Positions 37,646 to 43,388 of a stretch of 43,388 bases of DNA are shown piece by piece. The position numbers and the translations under genes are program-made. The DNA comes from a virus. The DNA is taken from IMG/VR virus record IMGVR_UViG_3300046009_006218, positions 1-43,388 of that record. One strand, written 5' to 3'. Numbering within the stretch: position 1 is the stretch's first letter; the number at the start of each line of letters is the position of its first letter. The notes below the pieces were generated by a model. The model worked only from the letters and a program-made list of their open reading frames with translations. It was not told the origin of the DNA and made no database searches.

Positions 37646-39037
37646 TTACGGACCTGATAGTCCTTCCGCACCGGTTCTTACCGATTGACCTGGATAGCAT
37701 TTTACCGTGACCCTTGGACCCTCTATTCTCAATCCTGGATCTTCGGTGACTACCATTTCTGGATCAGCATAGCCCAACCAGAAGTTTTGCCAATTCTGAT
37801 TTGCAGGGTGTTCCATGTTCAATTCGTTACTATCAAAGTTTTTGATGTAACCATTTCTAACAATACACTTGTCTATGCTAGTAGCAAGAGAATTTACAGA
37901 CACCTTACCTCTATCAACTCGCAAGTTGTATATTTCGGCATTTGAAAGTCTTACAATCGGTCCAGTACTTCCAAAAGTATTTACAACATTGAATATAGGC
38001 ATGGATTCATCAAGAAGACTTCTTACTATGCCAATACTCAAGCAACTAGAAGATGGCGAATTGTCTGTCAAAGTATTCTGACCTACCCATCCAGATGCTT
38101 TAATACTACGAACAGGATAAGAAGGATTGCCTTGTATTCTTACTTGTCCAGAACAACTCGTTGGGAAAATTTCGTATGAATCAACTTTGGCAGTACTATA
38201 GGAAGCCATGTTTTCAATTGTTCCCTGTACAGCAACTGTTGGAACAACAAAGTCCATAGCCATAAAGAGACTTCCATTTTTCTGATACACATATCTCCAA
38301 TTCCCGTCTAAACCAGTCACAACTGTCGATCTAGCATCCGTGGCAAGACCAGAGTATTGATTGAAGAAACCCCCCGTAGAGGTTGTCCCCATACTCTTGA
38401 TTCCAATTTCGCCTCTCAATTGACGCATATCCGGTGAGCCACCCCCTGGACTTAGTGTTCGTGTCTGAATACTTGCAGTATCGACATAGGCTCTAATGAA
38501 CCCTTGCGAAGGATTGTTAATATTGCCAAATTCACCCGTCCTCAAACCAAGAGGATTAATAGGAGATGGTGTTGTTGTTAACTTTTGAAATTGATCCCCA
38601 AAGATTAGATTTATCTGACCGTATTTTTCTGTTGCCAAAGAACCGTGATTTGCCCACGCAGTAGAACCGGATGCGGTGAATCCATCACCACTCATGCCTC
38701 CATATAGACACGAGAAATAAACAGGAACAGGGGATGCACCACTACTAGTGAGAGTAGGTGCGCCATATCCAGTATGACCAAAAACAACTACATCAAGTCC
38801 CGTGGGAGTAGTGTTAGGTGTGTAATATACGGTGGAGTTTGGTTGTCCAGAAACTCCATAACTCAATCTCCAATTATGGCGATTAGCCCATGCATAAGGA
38901 CCAAACCAAGTGTCCATAGAGAGACCGGTTGCGCCATCGGTTGGTCTAGTCCAAGTATTAGTTGCTTGGTTATAGCCGCTATGCTGACCTGTGTAACCTG
39001 TATGTCCTCCGACCCAGAAATACAATTGACCTGCCAT
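37646..39037 (-). CDS. Probable virion protein, paralogue B
   Basis: This 463-residue protein is paralogous to the next gene. It shares YFWVGGHTGYTGQHSGYNQATNTW at the start, GGMSGDGFTASGSTAWANHG near residue 115 and IDKCIVRNGYIK...LNMEHPANQNWQNFWLGYAD near the end, while the central region is much diverged. Composition is beta-rich. CAGAGGAACAAACT before ATG and a CTAAATAG box upstream show expression of its own. A 61-base block in the middle is almost identical at the DNA level with the neighbour, which points to recombination. Role in the particle (fibre, decoration or adhesin) is inferred. Confidence 0.75.
   Translation of the reverse strand: MAGQLYFWVGGHTGYTGQHSGYNQATNTWTRPTDGATGLSMDTWFGPYAWANRHNWRLSYGVSGQPNSTVYYTPNTTPTGLDVVVFGHTGYGAPTLTSSGASPVPVYFSCLYGGMSGDGFTASGSTAWANHGSLATEKYGQINLIFGDQFQKLTTTPSPINPLGLRTGEFGNINNPSQGFIRAYVDTASIQTRTLSPGGGSPDMRQLRGEIGIKSMGTTSTGGFFNQYSGLATDARSTVVTGLDGNWRYVYQKNGSLFMAMDFVVPTVAVQGTIENMASYSTAKVDSYEIFPTSCSGQVRIQGNPSYPVRSIKASGWVGQNTLTDNSPSSSCLSIGIVRSLLDESMPIFNVVNTFGSTGPIVRLSNAEIYNLRVDRGKVSVNSLATSIDKCIVRNGYIKNFDSNELNMEHPANQNWQNFWLGYADPEMVVTEDPGLRIEGPRVTVKCYPGQSVRTGAEGLSGP
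38642..38702. repeat. 61-base direct repeat, copy 2
   Basis: Direct repeat of 37127-37187 with one mismatch, inside the other paralogous virion gene and in the same orientation. It is a likely site of gene conversion or recombination between the two genes. Confidence 0.9.
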
Positions 39038-39064
39038 AGTTTGTTCCTCTGAAAAAGTACGAAA

Positions 39065-39072
39065 CTATTTAG
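39065..39072 (-). promoter_or_regulatory. Late-promoter-like box before paralogue B
   Basis: CTAAATAG on the minus strand lies 27 bases before the ATG of the 37646-39037 gene, with the ribosome-binding site between them. Spacing is similar to that of the box before its paralogue. Confidence 0.6.
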
Positions 39073-39104
39073 GGGTTTTTGTATTTCTATAGGCTACTTG
39101 AAGT

Positions 39105-39302
39105 TTAGTGGCTTTTTGTCCTTATACCGTACACGGAAACAACGAACTTTTCTCTCAAAGTCTGAAGTTTAAAAGTCACTTCTTCCCACCCCTCGTCCTT
39201 TGCTTTATTTGCCTCTTTACTCATGATGGCAGAAGCAAGTGTCGCGCTGATATCCCCTTCAATCTTGTAATAAACAGAGCGAATGAGGTGCTTTCTCTCC
39301 AT
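39105..39302 (-). CDS. Hypothetical small protein
   Basis: This is a 65-residue protein (MERKHLIRSVYYKIEGDISATLASAIMSKEANKAKDEGWEEVTFKLQTLREKFVVSVYGIR), with a beta-alpha-beta look and no recognised family. The start is the ATG eight bases after the stop of the 39311-39529 gene; the ribosome-binding site is weak. It is the last member of a run of small genes that ends before the promoter of the virion-protein pair. Confidence 0.6.
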   Translation of the reverse strand: MERKHLIRSVYYKIEGDISATLASAIMSKEANKAKDEGWEEVTFKLQTLREKFVVSVYGIRTKSH

Positions 39303-39310
39303 CAATCTGT

Positions 39311-39529
39311 TTATGCTTTTCTGAAGTTAGCCTTCTCCTCTTCGGTAAAGCAGTAGCAGCAACCACCTTCCTGCTCGTCCGTTGCATTGATAAGAAGCCC
39401 ATCCCAATCGTTGCAAAAATGCCAACCCTTGTTCTTCTCATCAGGAGTCAGCATCTTCTTGGAATCATCGTTCATCAGTTCCTTCCATCGTGCCAACGAC
39501 ATACCACCTAGATCCCTGTTCTCACTCAT
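39311..39529 (-). CDS. Hypothetical small protein with Cys-rich end
   Basis: This is a 72-residue protein (MSENRDLGGMSLARWKELMND) with a conserved-looking end GWHFCNDWDGLLINATDEQEGGCCYCF. C-x-C and other cysteines may bind a metal. The ATG at 39529 overlaps the end of the previous gene, with AAAGGG upstream. A longer frame would cover most of the neighbour and was not used. No family is recognised. Confidence 0.65.
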   Translation of the reverse strand: MSENRDLGGMSLARWKELMNDDSKKMLTPDEKNKGWHFCNDWDGLLINATDEQEGGCCYCFTEEEKANFRKA

Positions 39530-39728
39530 CCTTGCCCTTTCCCCATCCGCTGCCATATTGGTAGGCATGGACGATTGAATCCTTTGCGGCAACTTCGGTG
39601 TCGTGCTTAAGACGCAACACACGGATTTCTTCCGCAGCATCTCGGCACACATCATGAACTTCGCGGTTGGCATCACGCCACTTTACAGCCAAGTTCCTCA
39701 AACGCTGTTCGATATCTGAAGTTTCCAT
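39522..39728 (-). CDS. Hypothetical small helical protein
   Basis: This is a 68-residue helical protein with a possible coiled coil (IEQRLRNLAVKWRDANREVHDVCRDAAEEIRVLRLKHDTEV). The sequence style, with AAEEIRVLR, is that of many small phage proteins. It starts ten bases after the stop of the 39738-40181 gene. No function is recognised. Confidence 0.7.
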   Translation of the reverse strand: METSDIEQRLRNLAVKWRDANREVHDVCRDAAEEIRVLRLKHDTEVAAKDSIVHAYQYGSGWGKGKDE

Positions 39729-39737
39729 AGAGGCAAA

Positions 39738-40181
39738 TCAACTCTTTCTCTTGCGGAAACTCGCAAACGCTGCACCAATCAGAAGTGCTGCGGATGCTCC
39801 TACGCTTGGAACGCAGGGATCATCCGATTTCATCTCCGCTCCAAAAGATGGAGAAAATGGCATGGCTACACTCTGAATGTAGTCAAACTGTATTGGGATG
39901 GAAAAGTGCTGATCTACGAAAGTAAATGTCCGCACCAAATGACCATCAAGGAAAACACGATGCACCCAATAGCCATCGGACTGACCCATGAATACCGTAT
40001 GAGTAAATGCCGCACTTTCCGTTGGTTGATTCAACGCAACTCCTGTTGGAGTAGGTGCCGTGTAAGCCATCTCCCACTTCAACGGAGAAGTGAAGGAATG
40101 ATTTTGATACACCCCATTTTGCGCTGTTGTGTTGTAGAAAAAGTTACCGCTGCCGTAAAAAGTAGTTTGTGCAATGCTCAT
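39738..40181 (-). CDS. Protein with PEP-CTERM-like C-terminal tail
   Basis: This 147-residue protein, MSIAQTTFYGSGNFFYN, is beta-rich and has a C-terminus CVPSVGASAALLIGAAFASFRKRKS: a VPxxG motif, a hydrophobic stretch and a basic end. This is the plan of PEP-CTERM/exosortase sorting signals (VPEP or VPSPG, membrane segment, RRR). No N-terminal signal peptide is visible, which argues against export. The start chosen has GGGGACAAATT upstream; an ATG in a longer frame overlaps the hairpin region. A late-promoter-like box lies about 85 bases before the start. Confidence 0.65.
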   Translation of the reverse strand: MSIAQTTFYGSGNFFYNTTAQNGVYQNHSFTSPLKWEMAYTAPTPTGVALNQPTESAAFTHTVFMGQSDGYWVHRVFLDGHLVRTFTFVDQHFSIPIQFDYIQSVAMPFSPSFGAEMKSDDPCVPSVGASAALLIGAAFASFRKRKS

Positions 40182-40200
40182 AATTTGTCCCCATAAACTT

Positions 40201-40260
40201 GGAACACCCCCTCGCCAATACTGCCTTGGCATGGTGACCTAGAGGCGAGAAGGGTGTTCC
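40201..40260 (-). other. Long stem-loop in the leader of the 39738-40181 gene
   Basis: Outer arms GGAACACCC (40201-40209) and GGGTGTTCC (40252-40260) pair perfectly, followed by inner arms CTCGCC and GGCGAG, with a small GCC-TTGGC palindrome in the loop. It lies between a promoter-like box (40264-40271) and the start codon, so it would be in the 5' leader. It has no T-run. Confidence 0.65.
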
Positions 40261-40263
40261 CAA

Positions 40264-40271
40264 CTATTTAG
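40264..40271 (-). promoter_or_regulatory. Late-promoter-like box CTAAATAG
   Basis: CTAAATAG overlaps the TAA stop of the 40268-40666 gene, directly before the long stem-loop at 40201-40260. The transcript would begin with the stem-loop. Confidence 0.55.
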
Positions 40272-40666
40272 TCTTTCTCTTCCTTATCGGGAAGAACGAT
40301 TGAATTGTGAATGTCCATGTATCCGCAATGCATACCCAATGCGTATGCATCTTTTCCAAAACCAAAAACTTGATAAAGAACATGACGATAGGATCCGCGA
40401 TCCTTAATGTCTCCCTTATGAATTCTCTTGCAAACAGATTGAAACGCCTTCAACTTGTCCGCATAAGACAGGGCTTCCCACCATGCATCGGCGGCTTCAC
40501 CTTCCTTCTCAATTTCGTTGGAGAGTATTTCCTCTATTTCATAGAGGGCTTTGAAGAACTTTTGATCTTCCTTTTCGCTTTCCGCAAGACGCTTCAATGC
40601 ATCGCCATACTTGTCGTTGATTTGCGCCAGAAAGTCCTTGATTTCTTTATTCTCAAAGTCCATCAT
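40268..40666 (-). CDS. Hypothetical acidic protein
   Basis: This is a 132-residue, mostly helical acidic protein (MMDFENKEIKDFLAQINDKYGDALKRLAESEKEDQKFFKALYEIEEILSNEIEKEGEAADAWW in three predicted helices). The second half contains GSYRHVLYQVFGFGKDAYALGMHCGYMDIHNSIVLP, which looks like a compact domain. The ATG overlaps the stop of the 40663-40887 gene, with AAGGG upstream. No family is recognised. Confidence 0.75.
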   Translation of the reverse strand: MMDFENKEIKDFLAQINDKYGDALKRLAESEKEDQKFFKALYEIEEILSNEIEKEGEAADAWWEALSYADKLKAFQSVCKRIHKGDIKDRGSYRHVLYQVFGFGKDAYALGMHCGYMDIHNSIVLPDKEEKD

Positions 40667-40887
40667 TCACCCTTGAAAATGTACTTGAAAGCACCACCCT
40701 GATGGCAGGTGACATAGGTGATAAATGCCTGTCCGATTCCTACAAGCAGAAGAAACCATTCCACCCAATTCCAAGTCGTTGCCTTCGTGAAGATGCAGTA
40801 GAAAACAAACAACGGATAAAACGCCATGATGAATACCATCAAGGCGACACCGATCCTGCTCCTGAAAAACTTGTCAATCAGTCCCAT
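40663..40887 (-). CDS. Small two-span membrane protein
   Basis: This is a 74-residue protein with two hydrophobic segments: GVALMVFIMAFYPLFVFYCIF at 12-32 and VEWFLLLVGIGQAFITYV at 41-58. The ribosome-binding site AAAAGGAGAAGTAAA before ATG is strong and overlaps the stop of the previous gene. Two-span proteins of this size could act in lysis or superinfection exclusion. No family is recognised. Confidence 0.75.
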   Translation of the reverse strand: MGLIDKFFRSRIGVALMVFIMAFYPLFVFYCIFTKATTWNWVEWFLLLVGIGQAFITYVTCHQGGAFKYIFKGE

Positions 40888-40888
40888 T

Positions 40889-41323
40889 TTACTTCTCCTT
40901 TTTGAGAACAATTTTGCTGTGCGTTGCGGGTTCATAATTGTGAATGACACAGCAATCATTGCACAATGTCTTCCAATGACAGCATCCTGAACGCGACATC
41001 ATTCCTTGTCTGCCGCATAGTTCGCAAATGTGCTTGGCTTGATTCTCTGCTTCTTCCACTCGCTTGTAGATTTCGTCATCAGCAGCATCCATGTAGATCA
41101 CCAATTCACCGAACTTCTCCTTAATCTGCCCAAACTTGATGTTCTTGACGATCTTCGACTTCTTCGGCTGTGACTTGAGATACTGTTCAATCGAATCAAA
41201 CAATCGTTCCATGACGGTCAGCCAACCAGACTTACAGGGAAGATTGTCATATGTCCAATCGGGATTGTTCCTGAATGCGAATGGATAGTTGTCAATCAAC
41301 TTGACGGTGGAGTTCGTCTTCAT
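40889..41323 (-). CDS. Phage zinc-binding hypothetical protein
   Basis: This 144-residue protein belongs to a group I have seen in several phages. GWLTVMERLFDSIEQYL leads to IKFGQIKEKFGELVIYMDAADDEIYKRVEEAENQAKHICELCGRQGMMSRSGCCHWKTLCNDC, where C-x2-C, C-C and C-x2-C would bind zinc. The first ATG was used; only a TTG lies upstream. The function of the family is unknown to me. Confidence 0.75.
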   Translation of the reverse strand: MKTNSTVKLIDNYPFAFRNNPDWTYDNLPCKSGWLTVMERLFDSIEQYLKSQPKKSKIVKNIKFGQIKEKFGELVIYMDAADDEIYKRVEEAENQAKHICELCGRQGMMSRSGCCHWKTLCNDCCVIHNYEPATHSKIVLKKEK

Positions 41324-41395
41324 GCAGGAAAGAATAGCATGAAATTCCGCCCAAGGCAAGCACCATTTACCGTTTCCCCCACTTTAACTTTCCCA

Positions 41396-41884
41396 TCAGC
41401 GAAGAGTGTTGTATGTCTTTTCAAATTCCACTTTTGCAATTCTGTAAAATCCGCTTCCATCCTTTTCGCGGACAACATAATCGCCCTTCTTAAGAATCAT
41501 ATCCTCTCCCCAAGGTGCGCGAAAGGTTATCGCTGCCTGACCATCATAACGAGCAACCATTCTGTCGCTCTGCTCGGGATGGACATTTTTCCCAATACTG
41601 CCCTCATACAACTTGGAGAACTTTTCGGCTCGGATTACATACCTTTCGCCGCTAACACCGCACATGATGATATCACCTTGGTTTGCGGTATTTCTTGTTT
41701 CCTTGCCATCGGGAAGCACGGTGATGACTATGACTCCATTTGAAGGATTTACGCCATATGACAACTTTGGCATACGAGTCATCATTCCTTCCTCAAGATC
41801 ATAAAACCTGTAGATCAACTTCTTCTTTTTGACAGGCTTGTAGTCCAAAGATGCAAGCAGGGAATGTGTGGTGAATGGTTGCAT
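41396..41884 (-). CDS. Phage hypothetical protein with PGDYIV-like domain
   Basis: This is a 162-residue protein containing GDIIMCGVSGERYVIRAEKFSKLYE and FRAPWGEDMILKKGDYVVREKDGSGFYRIAKVEFEKTYN. Similar blocks (GDYxVRE, PWGExM, RIAKxEFExTY) occur in a widespread phage and plasmid protein group of unknown function. It is beta-rich and soluble. It begins ten bases after the stop of the HNH-like gene without a good ribosome-binding site. Confidence 0.75.
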   Translation of the reverse strand: MQPFTTHSLLASLDYKPVKKKKLIYRFYDLEEGMMTRMPKLSYGVNPSNGVIVITVLPDGKETRNTANQGDIIMCGVSGERYVIRAEKFSKLYEGSIGKNVHPEQSDRMVARYDGQAAITFRAPWGEDMILKKGDYVVREKDGSGFYRIAKVEFEKTYNTLR

Positions 41885-41894
41885 TGTTGCAGTA

Positions 41895-42656
41895 TCAGAG
41901 AGTCGCGCCTTCTGGCAATTCTATCATCAAGACTTTCGGAGTGATTCCATTCATGAATGCAATGTCCATGCGCGTATTGCCAGAGAAGATTCGCATCGCA
42001 TCCGACTGATCCCGAACGACAATCGGCATATCCATAGGTTTTCCTGCAAGAAGCGCGTCCTCTATACCCTTGAGACTCTTCTCGTTCCTGAACTTAGGAT
42101 AAGAGCGATATGTCTTTATCAGTTGCAGAAGACTTGCCATCGACTTCGTGCGAGAACGATTCATGATCCTCGAATCCGTTCCTTTCGTGACTTCAACGAC
42201 CTTTGCATTCTTTGCTGCACGAAGGAATGAATTCAAATTGGGAAAGGCATCGACATTCAACTCATGTACGAGATGCTTCTTGTATTCTATCTCGTATTCC
42301 TGCTTGAGCATGGCATCGCTCGGACGAACCCAATTCGCTGCCTTTGCTGCTTCCTGAATCTTTTTCTTCGTTCGCCACTTGTTGTTGTTCCTTGAACGAT
42401 TCTCGTATCTTGGTATCAGACGAATGTTGCCCTTGCTGTTGTTCAGGGCATTGCCGTCCTTATGATCAATTTCCTTTCCATCATTGGACTTTCCCTCTCG
42501 CCCCAACTGACGAAGTATGCGCTTTCTCGCAGTCTTCTTCTTCCTCGCAAGTTTCTGCTTCGGGGTCGGATTCTTGCCGCCATACATCTTCAGATATTCA
42601 GCCTTGTAGTCCCGTTCTTCTGTCAATTCGGAATATAGTTGAGAGAAAGTCTTCAT
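41895..42656 (-). CDS. Capsid-targeted HNH-like endonuclease with ParB-like C-terminus
   Basis: This 253-residue protein starts MKTFSQLYSELTEE, a good capsid-targeting sequence with L-T-E as cleavage site. Residues 24-95 contain a Lys-rich stretch and GKEIDHKDGNALNNSKGNIRLIPRYENRSRNNN, the EIDH-x-D-G-N-x-x-N-N pattern of HNH endonucleases that cut DNA with one metal ion. Residues 205-250 (DMPIVVRDQSDAMRIFSGNTRMDIAFMNGITPKVLMIELP) resemble the ParB/sulfiredoxin fold with its GNTRM-x-x-A motif. The ATG overlaps the stop of the upstream ADP-ribosyltransferase-like gene. It could be injected to nick or cut host DNA. Confidence 0.75.
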   Translation of the reverse strand: MKTFSQLYSELTEERDYKAEYLKMYGGKNPTPKQKLARKKKTARKRILRQLGREGKSNDGKEIDHKDGNALNNSKGNIRLIPRYENRSRNNNKWRTKKKIQEAAKAANWVRPSDAMLKQEYEIEYKKHLVHELNVDAFPNLNSFLRAAKNAKVVEVTKGTDSRIMNRSRTKSMASLLQLIKTYRSYPKFRNEKSLKGIEDALLAGKPMDMPIVVRDQSDAMRIFSGNTRMDIAFMNGITPKVLMIELPEGATL

Positions 42657-43388
42657 GTGAAGTCCTTCACAAGACCATCGAACGCCTTTGTCTTGGAGAA
42701 TGCGTCCGCACCCTTCACGCCGATGAGGTTGACAGCCTTGTTGTAGATATACATCCTTGCCTTCGCCCCGTGTCTTGAACGCTTATAGCCGACTGCATCG
42801 AATATATTTGCTACATTCACATAGATGATCACGGGGGTGCCCGCATTGCCGACACGAATGACCTCCCGCTCACGCTCTGCTCCCTTTCCATAGACCGATA
42901 TCTTCTTGATGACATCGGCACTCAAAAGACTTTCGTTCTTCTTGAGATCGACTTCGAAGACCACGCCGATAGGATTGCCCAAACTTGTAAGGTTTTGGTA
43001 ACTGAAAAATTCGGCAGTCCTCCATTCGTCAGACCATGACTGCGCCCCGTAGCGGCTCTTGTAGGTTCCCTTGGCAACGAGCCATTCGCTCTTGCCGATC
43101 TTCTTCACCTCTCCCGTAAAAGAATACTTCTTCACGATGGCGGGGCTTCGTGTAACGCCACGCCATGCCTTGCCGCTCCATGCAGCCCAAGGCGCACGAT
43201 TCTTGCAGGAAACCATCTTCTCGAATTGCTTGATCATCTCTACCTTGCGACCGCCCTGAGCCTCAAGCCAATCTTCGAAGGCAGTCTTGATTTTTTCCAA
43301 ATCCATCATCCACTTCGGGGGATTTGATATATCGGGAGTCCCGTTGAGGATCAGATCGGTGAACCGCTTCGGACTCGGATCGCTGTCC
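42653..43388 (-). CDS. Putative ADP-ribosyltransferase, 5' end outside window
   Basis: The frame stays open to the right edge: coding sequence (DSDPSPKRFTDLILNGTPDI) continues beyond the ATG-ATG at 43309, which has no ribosome-binding site, so the N-terminus is probably cut off. The visible part shows the R-S-E pattern of mono-ADP-ribosyltransferases: KAWRGVTRS (Arg), SWSDEWRTAEFFS (the S-x-S-x-x-x-x-A-x-x-F strand) and EREREVIRVG (Glu-x-Glu-type loop) before a final strand. T4 carries three such enzymes (Alt, ModA, ModB), with Alt packaged in the head. Overlap with the HNH gene supports joint expression. The family call rests on motifs only. Confidence 0.6.
   Translation of the reverse strand, partial: DSDPSPKRFTDLILNGTPDISNPPKWMMDLEKIKTAFEDWLEAQGGRKVEMIKQFEKMVSCKNRAPWAAWSGKAWRGVTRSPAIVKKYSFTGEVKKIGKSEWLVAKGTYKSRYGAQSWSDEWRTAEFFSYQNLTSLGNPIGVVFEVDLKKNESLLSADVIKKISVYGKGAEREREVIRVGNAGTPVIIYVNVANIFDAVGYKRSRHGAKARMYIYNKAVNLIGVKGADAFSKTKAFDGLVKDFT

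Noticed and set aside
1-43388. CRISPR array, integrase, transposase or attachment site
   Set aside because: No spaced direct repeats, no integrase or transposase motif and no flanking duplication were seen. The 61-base repeat pair is inside paralogous genes.

Overview
The window is a stretch of a T4-like myovirus genome, tailed and most likely infecting a Gram-negative host. The T4 replication core appears in its usual transcriptional order on the minus strand: sliding clamp gp45 (29134-29841), clamp loader gp44 and gp62, translational repressor RegA, DNA polymerase gp43, recombinase UvsX and helicase gp41 (7261-8694). A Gram-negative host is inferred from a phage-encoded outer-membrane beta-barrel protein (32607-33377) and a lipoprotein with a lipobox (34809-35156). 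No bacterial housekeeping block is present. Almost all genes lie on the minus strand, tightly packed with ATGA, GTGA or TTGA stop/start overlaps. Only a small plus-strand islet (34296-35977) carries a holin-like gene, a lipoprotein and an Hsp20 chaperone.

Layout from right to left, in the main direction of transcription. At 39.1-43.4 kb lie small phage genes plus a putative ADP-ribosyltransferase and an HNH nuclease-like protein with a capsid-targeting-like N-terminus. At 36.0-39.0 kb is a pair of paralogous, probably structural proteins. The plus-strand islet follows, and then 30.2-34.2 kb with several small genes, an outer-membrane protein and a two-part protein that may be packaged. A cluster of three tRNAs (Asn, Gly, Leu-CAA) sits at 29.9-30.3 kb. 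The replication block from 29.8 to 7.3 kb has two large insertions. Between regA and gene 43 lie dUTPase, a DUF1599-like protein, an i-type-lysozyme-like secreted endolysin, an AdoMet decarboxylase, and a BglII-like restriction endonuclease next to a TSPPY DNA methyltransferase. Between uvsX and gene 41 lies a roughly 10 kb glycan island with sugar-nucleotide epimerases/dehydratases, methyltransferases and seven glycosyltransferases, one of the fungal-type GT15 family. Left of gene 41 are small genes, a tRNA-Ile(UAU), a GroES-like protein, a KxDG ligase-like protein, and a 1009-residue fusion of nucleotidyltransferase, RimK-type ATP-grasp ligase and RimB-like retropepsin.

Two themes run through the window. 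First, up to eight proteins start with a sequence like the T4 capsid-targeting sequence (MKxFxx...(L/I)xE). This suggests an arsenal of enzymes loaded into the head, trimmed by the prohead protease and injected with the DNA. The RimK/RimB-like fusion, the KxDG protein, the HNH protein and a cysteine-peptidase-like protein belong to this set, and the putative ADP-ribosyltransferase adjoins it. Second, a CTAAATA(A/G/C) box recurs just upstream of gene groups on both strands and probably is this phage's version of the T4 late promoter TATAAATA.

The host, the glycan target and the function of about twenty small genes cannot be settled from the sequence alone. Family calls rest on motifs recognised by eye; no database search was run.
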